A stretch of DNA of 64,000 nucleotides from positions 806,001 through 870,000 of the forward strand of contig OX337233.1 of NCBI GenBank assembly GCA_946965045.2, in the 5' to 3' direction. Positions 41,067 through 51,828 of this stretch are shown here, one piece after another. The position numbers were made by a program, and so were the translations under genes. Numbering within the stretch: position 1 is the stretch's first letter; each line of letters starts with the position of its first letter. The stretch is from Epithemia pelagica (taxonomy: Eukaryota; Bacillariophyta; Bacillariophyceae; Surirellales; Surirellaceae). The notes beneath the pieces were generated by a model. It worked only from the letters and a program-made list of their open reading frames with translations. It was not told the DNA's origin and did no database searches.

Positions 41067-44000
41067 CTATTTCAATGCAACGCGCTGAACAGAGTTGGCA
41101 ACATCTTCTTTTCGGCTCTTCCCATGCCGAAATCTATCGTAGATATGCTGAAGACGGACTCTCTCAGGTTCGGACAGACCCATTTCCGACGATCGGAGGG
41201 CATGATGCAAGTCATCACTTGATATTAACGGAGTTCCTTCGCTTTCATCCGCATTGGCCCTGATGTGTTCCCGAATCACCCTGATTTGAGCCGTATCGAA
41301 AACCGCCTTAATGTCTGCAGGTGTCATTGCAAGTGGTATACTGTTTGACAGATTTTCCAGGAATGATCCATCAATAAAACTTTGCTCAAGAGCTGGATTT
41401 AGATTGTAATTCGTTGCAACTTTCGCCCACGCATCATCCAATTCACGACGAGAAGAAGGAGGTCCCACGTAGATATGTTTCTCCAGGCGGCCTGGTCGCA
41501 AGAGTGCCGAATCAATCTTATCAGGACGCGAACTGCTCCCAATCACATACACTGTCTTGCCTGCTGATGAGTCCTCTACTCCATCCAGAAATGTTAAGAG
41601 TTGATTCACGACCCGGTCCGTTACACCCGTAAGATCTGATCCTCGGTGCGGAGCCAATGAATCAATCTCATCTAGAAACAAGATTGATGGAGCGGACAGG
41701 TTTGCTCTTTCAAACAACGCTCGTACCTTGGCTTCCGACGCACCCATGTACTTATCGAGAATCTCAGGTCCGCGACATACGATGAGAGGAATACCAACTT
41801 CTCTCGCCAAGGAAGCGGGAAGAACCGTCTTCCCACATCCCGGTGGTCCGAAAAGTAGAATACCTTTGGGAAGTCGAATGCGAGCTGTTTCGTAAATCTG
41901 TCGAAATTTGATGGGCCGCACGACCAGATCAACAAGTGCTTTTTTCGCATCAAACAGTCCACCAATGCTTGTATTCCAATCGGGAAAAGACTCACGTGGT
42001 TCTTCGGATGCCGATCGACGACTGAGTGGAATGTACGACTCGAGTTCTTCCTGAATCGTTGATATCGGATTTGAGGGAGACGGATCCGCATTTCGGCGTT
42101 TCAAGCATCGAGACGCCACCATTTCAATATCTTTGGGCAAAAGATCACGAAGTCTGAATTCGAGTGGGAGTGCACCGGGTGAAGAAGTCATCCCTCCGTC
42201 AAGATTGGGAACTGATGTGTCGTCTTTGCCATAGAGTCCATCATCGACACGTATGAGCTTCTGCAAAAGCTCTACTTTGTTTTGCGTTGTCATAACCGGC
42301 AAAGCAATCCGATGACGTACATAATGTTGTCGAGCAGCAAACATCCATTCGACAGAATTGACATCACGACAGGTAACTACAATGGAGAGCTTATCCGAGG
42401 GAGAAACAAGATTCCTCAAATGATCGCCAATTGCCTTGACTTGTTCCATCTCGGCCGGACTGGTTTGTTCGAATGCTTGTGAGCTACTGGAAATGCCATT
42501 GGACCCTTGTAGATTTGGGCAGATTTCATCCAGATCATCGAGAATGACAAGACAAGGACTTTGACTCGAACGGGCAGACGTGAATAGCTGTGTAAGAGAT
42601 TCCAGTAGTTGTTCTAGTTGTGTCGCGTCATCTTTTTGTTGACGGCAATCATAATAGACTGCACTGGCCTGAAACTTGAAGCGTGCCACAGTGGCAATAA
42701 GCTTGGCGCTGGTTGTTTTACCACTTCCAGATGATCCCGTGAGGAGCATGTGGCAATCCCGCGGTCCATGGAGTGTTTCACAAATGGTTGTCCAACGTGT
42801 CATGGTTGGCATCAAAGTGGGCTCTGGTAGTAGATTCAAGAGGTGGGGTGGTTGTGTAGGAGATACAAGTGAAATGGAATCGTCGTATGATTCTGGAACA
42901 AGGAACGACGCCAAGCGATCCAAGTCCCTGGCAAGAATGAACAAGGGACTGGCATTTCCCGAGACTATTCCAGAAGAGCCCATATCTGACTCGGAGTTGG
43001 AATTGACAACATAGTCAAGCTGAAAGATGCCGTCTCGTCGTTTCACAAGTGCCCCAAGAGTCAGCGGGTCGTCCTTGTCTACATTGGAGAGTGCTGACCA
43101 GGACTCTTTCTCGTCCATGACTTTATTATCCGCGTGGGACGACAAGGAAGCCATGTAATGACTCGTGCCTATCCATGACGATTTAACTACACGAGCTCGA
43201 CGCCATTGCAATCGTACCGTTCCATTCTCCACAAGATGGCACAACTGGGCGGACTGCAGTTGCGCCTCCCACGGCGTCAATGGCTCTATGGACACGCGAC
43301 CTTCGGTTTCAGTGTGTTGTTTGGTAAGATCCAATTGAAGTGCCTGACACTGCAATGGATGAAGGGCTAATTATACATGGAAATCGTATATCGTACAACA
43401 AGAGAGTTTTCAAAACAAAAAAAAACAGTCAAAACCGTGAGTACACAAACCAAACGCTCTGTTTCGGCAACACAGGACACTAGTTTGTACATTTTCTCAG
43501 AATCAATTGGAGGTTGAATAAACGTGGTCCACAAAGTACGATGCATACACATCTTCAGTATTAGCATGGTATTGAATCATCTCGGAAAACGACCGAACGA
43601 CATGGCACGTCATGGCAAAACACACAAAAACGTTGGCGTTCTTCTTACCAATGGATTGCGGCGAGGGTACGGTATTGCAACTTGAAACGCGAACAATCAT
43701 GGATTGCACCAAGGGTGACGGAGCCGCAGTTGCGACCACCGTCTCTTGTCGTTGCAAGGATTGCGTCGTCGTCGTCGTCGTGGAAGTACTGGAGGACTTG
43801 TTGTTCCTGTGGTCCGTCTTGGAATGGACCCGTTGAATCCGAACCAACCCCGAAAACAACAACGAATCCTGCGCTGGTCGTGTCGCATTCTCATCTGCTG
43901 GGTCGCCCATGGTGCTGCACTCTTCTTGTGGACGGTCGTTCCAGTGTCCACGGACTGCCAATTGCTCAAACACCCGTGGGTGAACCAAGACGGTGCAACT

Positions 44001-45571
44001 GGTCGGTACCCAAGGGGGTGGTGAGGATTCGTGTGGCAGCATAGCGCGGCACGAGGGTGCATAATCTTGGAGGGTGGGACAGGGACTCAACCGTATCATT
44101 GACGACGACAATGACGATGATGACGATTCCTGTGGATCGTCGGGTGGATCCACCAGGACCATGCGCACATTGGCCACCAAACGAGCGTAGTTTGGGTTGT
44201 TGGTAGTAATCGGAGTGGTGGTGTGATTCGAGGGTTTGTTGTTGCTGTGATGATTGTCGCGACGGCCATTTGCCATTCCATCTTGTTCGTGTTCTTCTGG
44301 CGTCGGCCATTCGACTTCCCATGCTGGAACAGACCACAACCGTTCCTCTGGCGCAATGTCTTGGTCGTTGTTGTTGTTTCGGTCGCCGTGTATCGGGTCT
44401 TGCGGGTCGTGTTCCTCCTCCTGCGCCAGTGTCGTCGTTGTGGTTTCAATGTGCAAGACACGTGCCCGGCAGATAGTATTCGTCGTCGTCGTCGTGGAAG
44501 ACTGTGGGACGGTCAATTCCACTACTTGATGGACAAAGACGACACTGACTTGGTGCAACCATCCATCCTGTTCCAACCACGTGGCATGGACATGCCACAA
44601 TTCGGCATCGTTGGACGTCAAGGGTTGCAAAACAACCTTGGTTGCCGTGGGAATCCATGGCAGGATGCGAACTCCCACCACTTCAGGTGGTGATGACTGT
44701 CGTTCCGAGGAGATCCAAAAAGACGACGACACTTGCATCATCATTCCATCATCATCATCATCATCATCAGTACCACTGATGGGACGACGGTCCATCACTG
44801 CATCCAGCAACAATCCAAACAGCAAGCAAACAGGAGTTTGAGAAACACTACCAAAGGACCACACAACAATTCAACAACAACAACAACAACAAAGCAACAA
44901 CCTCAGTAGGAAGGCAACAGTAAGGATGGATTCGACACAGTATCAATATTTCCGTGGTAGTGACAAATTCTCTACTGATTCGTCATGGGCTGTCCCAACA
45001 AGCAAGAACGAAACGGAGGGTGGTTTGTGTGTACCAACGTACCTGAATTCGGGGGCAACAAACCTCCATTGTACGAGGCATACCAATACTGGAATGAAGG
45101 AGAATCAGCAGCAGAAGAAGAAGAGTCCACACGTGTCGTTTCAGGCCGATTGACCTCGACCACAAGTTCCAGGGGCAAAAAGTCAATTGTTTGGGCCAAG
45201 GACGAAACCATTATATCCAATTTTCTTGAATAGTTGTCCTGATGGTCGGCCAGAATGGAGGCCAGAGACCAGTCCGTCGTTGGTGCGTTCTTGTTGTTCT
45301 TGTTGTTTGGAGCCGACGGTTGGTCCAGGGCATCCTGAAGCAAGGCACACAGCGTGGCCGGTGGAAATCGCACAAAGAGATTGTTGTGGGACGGTTGCAA
45401 CCGTGGTTGCGGAACAAGCGAGCTGTCAAAGCAGTGACACCAACGATAATAGGGTTCATCCGAACCGAATTGTGGTGGTGATGATGATGGTGCGTCGTTG
45501 TTGTCGTTGTCCGAATGTGATGTGACAACCACGTCCGGGTTGTTGTTGTGGTCCAACGGATGGCGACTCAT
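41067..45571 (-). CDS. PEX1: Peroxin-1 (PEX1), peroxisomal AAA ATPase
   Basis: Three exons on the reverse strand: 45571-45043, 44797 to about 43551, and 43349-41067, giving about 1,352 residues. The intron at 45042-44798 has clear GTACGT...CAG ends and keeps frame. The second donor is uncertain; GTGTAT at 43550 fits frame. Exons 1 and 2 carry the PEX1 N-domain (LFVRFPPATLCALL, LPLELVVEV, then VRILPWIPTATKVVLQPL). Exon 3 carries two AAA modules. D1 has GSSGSGKT and CLVILDDLDEICP. D2 has GPPGCGKT, GPEILDKYMGASEAKVR, SILFLDEIDSLAP, TGVTDRVVNQLL and SALLRPGRLEKHI, which are diagnostic of PEX1. With PEX6 it extracts the receptor PEX5 from the peroxisome membrane. The gene is head-to-head with repeat protein B. 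Confidence 0.92.
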
Positions 45572-46298
45572 GGTGTTGTTGTTTGTCTCTGTTCCTCCTG
45601 TTGTCGAGTCTACTTGGTGCGTCAAGTTTCACATACTACGATTGCGGACGGTTCCAGTCGTTTGGTCCTTTCTTCTTTGTGTATGTCGTCGCGTCTCTTC
45701 CATGGCCGTTTGTGTGGTTCTTCCCAAAAAAGATCGCTCCCGCGATCGCACATTTGTCTCGTGCCGCGGGACAGACGGACAGATTGCGCAATCCCCCCCA
45801 ACAAGAGTCTTTGCACGCGGGCTGAGTCTGAGAATCTTCGTCATTTTTTATTCGCCACCCCCGCTTTGTCATTTTTGTGTTGCCGACTCGGAGGCCATAG
45901 AGTCGTTGTGATTGGAAGGTTGAAACGTTGGAAGCACAAGTCGCTTTGGGGTCTCTATCAACAATCAACACAACATATTATGGGGAATGGGGAGCGAATG
46001 GTGCTATTCCCCCCACACGAATGAGGGACCTTTTACGAACGAAATAGTAGCCAAAGATACCCTGCCGCCAATCGCCAAGTCTTCTTCATTTATTCACTTA
46101 GGAACCAAGATGCTCAATCAGTTCGTGTGCCAAGTGTCATTTACAAGCATCCCGCCAATCCATCTTCTTGTCGTCGTCTTGTAAAAAACGAAAGAGAGAG
46201 AGATGCCTCTTTTTCTCTTCAGTCATAAATTTTCGTCTCCTCGCTCCGAGTGATATCATCAAAAGGCGACACCACTGTATCAACCAAACAACAACACC
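45572..46298. other. Divergent promoter region
   Basis: About 730 bp between the start codons of PEX1 (reverse) and repeat protein B (forward). It should contain both promoters. No coding sequence is supported. Confidence 0.55.
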
Positions 46299-47849
46299 AT
46301 GACTGTCCTTCGATTCCTTTGTCTCGTCCTTTTGACCATGACCATGATGACGACCACCACGGTGGCCTTTGACTCGTCGTCACTGGTACAAACCCCCGAA
46401 GAACAGCAACAAGAACAACTAGAGGTTGACTCCGAAGAACGCACACTCGAGGTAGGCAAAAACACTGGATGGTATGGTGATACGGATGGATCCATGGATT
46501 GGTATATCTCATGTCTCGTTTGTGTGTTGTTGTTCTTTTTTTTATATCCTATTCTATTATACGTAGTACTACAAGGGTGGAAAAGGCAAGGGAAAAGGAT
46601 ACGACAGTGACTACGACTCTGGCAAGGGAAAAGGCAAAAAGGAAAAGGTACGTCACATACTGCGACAATGCCCGACCGACAAACACACAAATCACTCACT
46701 GTCGTTTCGGTTGTGACCATAATATATAGTACAAGGGCAAGGGCTACCAGGGCTACTATTACTACGGCAAGGGCAAAGGCTATAAGGTACGTCGTGTTTC
46801 GGAAATCCTCGTTGTCATGGTGGTGCCCCACTACTACTACAACCAATGTTTCCTCTCTCATTCTCACTCACACTTGTTTTATCCGGACCACCATAGCCTA
46901 CCAACAAACCTTCTACCTCTCCCAGCGATGTACTGACCGATGTACCCAGCGACGTGCCCTCCAGCAAACCCACCAGTAAACCCACGCCCAAACCCACTCC
47001 GGCCCCTACCGCGGCACCGACGGCCAAACCAACTCCCAAACCCACTCCGGCTCCGACCGCGGCACCGACGGCCAAACCAACTCCCAAACCCACTCCGGCT
47101 CCGACTGCGGCACCGACGGCCAAACCAACTCCCAAACCCACTCCTGCTCCTACGGCTAGTCCGACTGGCAAACCCACGCCCAAACCAACTCCTGCCCCCA
47201 CCGCCAGTCCCACCGGCAAACCCACGCCCAAACCAACTCCGGCTCCCACTGTCAAACCCACTGTCAAACCCGTGGAAACCTACAAATACGTGGCACCCGC
47301 CACGGACGACAAATGCAAGGGAACCTTTAAAGTGGTCGAGGTACGAATCCGTCTTTTGTGTGTGCACAAGAATCGTTCATGGGTGGTTCCGTATCCTAAC
47401 CGCGTGTATTGTGTCGGACTTCCTTCGTCTTGTTGTTGTTGTTGTTGTTCTTCTTCTTCTTCTCGTCTTGTGTGCAGTACTGGAACGACCCGATTGTGGA
47501 ACCCAATGGTAACATTGTCACGGACGCCAAATATGCCAGTTCTCTCATGGGACAACGTTGGTCCTTTACGGGAGATGTCCTGGACGACCAAGGCCACGCG
47601 GTGGGCAAGGCGGTGGAAACCTGTTCTCGTCTCAACAAGCGGGACAAGTGGAGTTGCGATGGTACCATGATCAATTTGCATGGGTGTCATGGATTGCTCA
47701 CCTTTACCGGACCCTTTTCCGACTTGGTCTTGGGCGGCAAGTATGTCATTACCGGTGGAACAGGAGCCTTTGACGGTGTGACGGGATACATTTCCGAAAC
47801 CTTTCACTACTCCGATCTCTATGCCTACCGAACCATTGTCATTCGATAA
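46299..47849 (+). CDS. Secreted Lys/Gly- and Pro-Thr-Lys-repeat protein with dirigent-like domain (paralogue B)
   Basis: Five exons are inferred: 46299-46451, 46567-46647, 46730-46786, 46897-47340 and 47478-47849, all junctions phase 0, giving 368 residues. The first donor (GAG/GTAGGC) is the least certain. A signal peptide (LRFLCLVLLTMTMMTTTTVA) precedes an acidic stretch, then Lys/Gly/Tyr modules ([26 protein letters not shown]), a shorter Pro-Thr-Lys region with PAPTAAPTAKPTPKPT units, and a C-terminal domain matching paralogue A (YWNDPIVEPNG ... CSRL ... HGCHGLLTF ... KYVITGGTGAFDGVTGYI). It has an intron just before that domain which A lacks. The GGTGxF turn and beta-strand spacing fit the dirigent-like barrel. 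Extracellular location is inferred from the signal peptide. Confidence 0.82.
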
Positions 47850-48259
47850 GCAAGCAACAGTTCACGTCATTCAAGAGTGCCAGAACTAGCAAACCTTGTC
47901 TGGAGGATAGAGCCTAGCGATGCACGGCTGGAGTTTTGTTTCAGAGACGGTTTGCTCCACTGTTTCTTAACCACAACAACGGCCAGGAGCAGCTCTTGTT
48001 CGCACATACTGCCCCTGTTGGTCATCTGGGTGAAGCCACTATTATAGTGCCTGAACCACATAATTTATGTACGAATCCGAATCGGAACTATTTGTGTCGT
48101 TACAGTAATCTAAGAGGAATCCATTGTTTCCACAGTGCTATCGTCTACATTTACGTCCACCACACAAGACGGAGTTTCCCGCAACAGATTTCACATGGAC
48201 ATGGAGGCATCCTCATGACAAAGGACCAATCACTCTTCTGAGATTTTCGTTTCCACTAT
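47850..48259. other. Convergent 3' region
   Basis: About 410 bp between the stops of repeat protein B and the transporter gene. No gene or notable repeat is seen. Confidence 0.6.
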
Positions 48260-50954
48260 CTACGAATAGTATACAGGTGCCCCTCCATTGCCCAGTAGAT
48301 TGCGGAGACTGTACTTGTCACTTTTCTTGACATCCAAGTACGTGTTCAGGACACGTCGGGTAATGAGGTAGACTTGTTCCACATTGTCGGGTGTCAATTT
48401 ACCATCCGGATTAATCGTTGGAAAGGCCACGAGAATCATTTGTTTGAGGACAGTGGGATTGATTTGGGCATTGTATCCGGCATCCCGAATGTAATCGGCA
48501 AACCATTGTCCCAACAATCGATGCGATTCGGCAATATCTTCGGGATCGGCCTCCCGCGATTGATTCATCAAGTTGCAAATATCTTCAATCTTGTCTTGAT
48601 AGTCGGGATCCGCCAAGCGGGCCAAGACTTGGTCGTTCCATCGTTTGCCAAATTCAAACGTGGCCCGGGCATTTTGGCGCAATTCGTCCAAGGCTTCCTT
48701 ATCTTCTTCATAGCTTCGCACACCGGGCAACAACATGTGTTTGCCTTGTTTGGCGCGTTCAATATTCAACAAATGCAAGGCTTCCGGATCGACAAAGGAT
48801 CCATTCAAGGCCCGTTGGACCAATTCTTCGTCTTCTCCTTCCAAATACTTCTTTTCTTGCGGCACCTTGGGGGCCTTTTTGGAGGCACCCAAACCCGGTT
48901 TGGACATGAGCGGGTAATTGATAATGGAGGCCAAGACACTGACGCCAATCCCAATCCAAATGGCGGGATTGGTCCCAATGTAATCGGCCAACAATCCAAA
49001 GATCCACGGAGAAATGGCCATGCCCAAATTCATGACGGTATTGTTCAAGCCTTGCACATACCCAATCTTTTCTTCTGGCGCAATCAAATCCAACATGGGA
49101 CCGGTCGACAATTGACTCACCACGGTAAGGGGGAACCCCAAATACATGACAATGATAAAAAATGCATACATGCCCGTCGTGGCAGGCTGTCGAATATGAG
49201 TATATATAATGCATACAAACGAGAGGATCCCAAACGACACACGGCGTGAGCAAGATACAAACAAAGCAGAGAAAGGATATAACATCCAAAAAGAGCATGA
49301 GAATCTTAAAACCACCAACAACACAAACAAACAAACATTGAAAACGTACGCCATTGCCAATAAACAAGAGTGCCATGGTCAAAATGGCCGTGGCCAAATT
49401 GCCAAAGACGCATCCACCGGCGGCGCCAATCCAGGCAAAGACGCGGGGGGTAATCAAGGTTCCGGGAATGACCATGAGAGCGACCAAGACGGACAACCAT
49501 TGATAGGCCGAAATGCTCATGATTGGATCTTCCGGTGGTTCGGCATTGACAAAATCCAAATGATATTGTTCCAAGGCCAGGGGAGACAAGCACAGGGGAA
49601 ACAAGGCCGTCGATCCGACATTGTCGGCAAAGGCGCCCATGACAATATGCCACAAGGTCATATTGTCCAAGTGTTCGGGACGAGGAATGACAGTTTCATC
49701 ATCGTCATCATCATTGTCATTTTTCTTGGTGGCGTCGCCGTCTTCTGCCAGGTTACTTTTGGGAAGCGTTTCGTCGGCTTCTTCCGTGGCTTGTTCGACG
49801 TGTTCCACATCCTCCTCCTTGGTGGGAAGCAATCGTTCGTATTCGTCATCATCTTGAGCGAGTTTGTCATTGGCAATGGGTGTATACGTGGCACCCGGTC
49901 GTGGTTCAATCAAGTACCAGATATTAAGGACAAAGGATACCAGGACAAAGGCGGCGCCCAAAAAGAGGGGGGTAAACAAGCCGGAATCATTCATGAGAAT
50001 GGCAAAAATGCCACCGCCGGAATTGCCCAAGACATAATATCCAACAATGACGGACAGGGCATCTTGTTTTTCCTTTTTGGTCGTAAAGACATCGCCGACA
50101 TAGGCCATGGCCACGGGTAGGGTACCCTTGAACAAGCCGGCGGCAAAACTGGCGGCACAAAAGCCCCAAAAGGTTTTGCGAGCGGCATACATAACGACGG
50201 ATCCAATACAGGCACCGACGGAACTCACTTGAATAATGTGTTTGCGTCCCAGGCGATCGGACCAATTGCCGGTAAAAATCGAGGCAATGGCCACTCCCAT
50301 GAGACTGGACAGGGGCAAAAAGTACGTGGCGGAATTAAAATCAAAAGGATCGGTATCGGGAAAGGAATCCTCATTGGCATCGGGCGTTGCCATGATGGCA
50401 AAATTGGGATTGAGCAATTTGGTATTAATGGCCGAGGCCACGACATTGAATTGCAAGGCCCACAAACTGTATTTCAGAGCCGTTTCGTCCGTGGCCAAGT
50501 CTTGTCCCCGTTGGACGCCTTTCTGACCCCAATTCTGGGGATGCCACAAGGCGTGCAAACTACTCGAGGCCTTGGCCCACAGCGAATCGCGCTCTTTTGT
50601 AGTGTCTTGAAATTCGTCCAAGGGAACTTCTTCGGCTTCACCATCATGGTCGACTGTTTCCACCTCGGCCGCTGATGGATCATCGTCCTTGGTGGGTGGA
50701 TCTTGTGGAGGAACAGCTGCTGGCACCACGGGTTCCTCATCATTCGCCTCCTCAGTTTGTGGTGGAGCAGCACCCGCAGCATCGACTTCGACACTTTCTT
50801 CGGCCATGGCGACATCGGTCGCCGTGGGTTCGACGCCTTGATTGTTTGGATTGTCGCCATGACTGGTATCGTCAATGTCGACACCGGTCGAAAAGACAAT
50901 TTCGGTAGCGTCTTCCTCTTGCACCACTGGTTGCGGCTGTGGCTGTTCCGCCAT
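48260..50954 (-). CDS. Major facilitator superfamily transporter
   Basis: Two exons: 50954-49350 and 49186-48260. The 163-bp intron has GTACGT...CGACAG ends and is phase 0, giving 843 residues. The acidic N-terminal 165 residues are disordered. Membrane helices begin near 170. The MFS motif A is present at about 228 (GNWSDRLGRK), followed by GTLPVAMAYVGDVF and GYYVLGNSGGGIFAIL. An acidic loop of about 80 residues separates the two halves. The second half starts WHIVMGAFADNVGSTALFPL and continues across the intron (ILTMALLFIGNG, then PATTGMYAFFIIVMYLGFPL, LNNTVMNLGMAISPWIFGLLA). The layout resembles TetA/ZIFL-like drug and metal:H+ antiporters. A soluble tail of about 220 residues is unusual for the family. 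Substrate unknown. The start is the first true ATG (MAEQPQPQP). Confidence 0.9.
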
Positions 50955-51567
50955 GGTGTTTGTGGTTGTCACTGTTGTTTTATTTGCTAGTGTGGAACCG
51001 ATTCACCTTTTTCTCTCTCTCTCTCTCGTTTTCGTAGTCAACTGTCGAGTTGGTCGAGCACGACCGCTGATCCTCGGGGGGGATGTATTCCCCCCGCACG
51101 TGCCTAGTTACTATAGCCCGAATTTTTACTGTACTCAAATTTTCTTTTTAGTGTATTTTAAGTAAAATTTTCGGTCGTGGGAAAAACCGAAACAATGAGG
51201 CGAACGGAAACCGTCACAAAATGAGCCGAAATAGACCACGAAAAACAAACCGCGTGCAACAACAGCAACAACAATAGCAACAAGAACAACAATAGCAACA
51301 AGAACAAACAACAGCAGAGCCAGGACAAAGACAATGTAACAAAAAGGACATCACAACCAACCAGACCAAAGGATAAAGGCGAGACATGAAGACCAACCAA
51401 AGAGAGACACAAGGCGAGACAAGTCGACAACCAAAGAAGGAAGGCAAGGCAGAGGAAGGCTAAGACAAAGGCAAGACAAAGCAAAAACAACAGATAGCAC
51501 CAGAAAAAACAGAAATCGAAGAGAGCCATTAAGAGACAACAATCAACAAGGAATAGGGAGGGTGAAT

Positions 51568-51633
51568 GCATTCGAGGAGGACCAAAATCAAAGAGAAACG
51601 GCATTCGAGAAGGACCAAAATCAAAGAGAAATC
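51568..51633. repeat. 33-bp tandem duplication
   Basis: Two adjacent copies beginning GCATTCGAG(G/A)AGGACC, almost identical throughout. Confidence 0.85.
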
Positions 51634-51703
51634 AAGATTAAGGTTAGACATGCCTTTGGAAAGAACACAGCAATCAAGAAGGAACAGCAAAAGACAAACT
51701 TAC

Positions 51704-51811
51704 CTATGGATTTGTAGCGAACATCACAAAGAGCTCAAGCATCAACCTGTTAAGACGAAGATGGTGAGAGAATAGCAATAGACAGACAGCAAATCAAACA
51801 AAGTAACTTAC
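51704..51811 (-). other. Probable 3' UTR intron and exon
   Basis: Downstream of the stop at 51829 on the reverse strand there is a GGTAAGTT donor at 51811 and a TTAACAG acceptor at 51747 (65-bp intron). A 43-bp exon (51746-51704) follows, then another GGTAAGTT donor at 51703. Both donors match those of the coding introns of the same gene. The next acceptor is not resolved. Confidence 0.5.
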
Positions 51812-51828
51812 CCATTTCATTCTGTCAT

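Larger units (their letters stand above)
50955..51828. other. Low-complexity region, probable 3' UTR of the recombinase-like gene
   Basis: Purine-rich plus strand (pyrimidine-rich on the reverse), with ACAACAATAG repeats and a 33-bp tandem duplication. On the reverse strand, splice signals continue past the stop of the recombinase-like gene. A small palindrome, GGGGGGGATGTATTCCCCCC, is near 51077-51096. An open reverse frame at 51158-51604 is almost all Leu/Cys/Phe/Ser from pyrimidine-rich sequence and is not accepted as coding. Confidence 0.5.

Noticed and set aside
48374-50120. Two long forward frames (48374-49249 and 49209-50120)
   Set aside because: Antisense of the transporter exons; Gln/Ile/His/Gly-rich composition is typical of antisense of codon-biased genes here.
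51158-51604. 148-codon reverse frame rich in Leu, Cys and Phe
   Set aside because: It looks like a multi-pass membrane protein only because the strand is pyrimidine-rich; no charged loops or start context.
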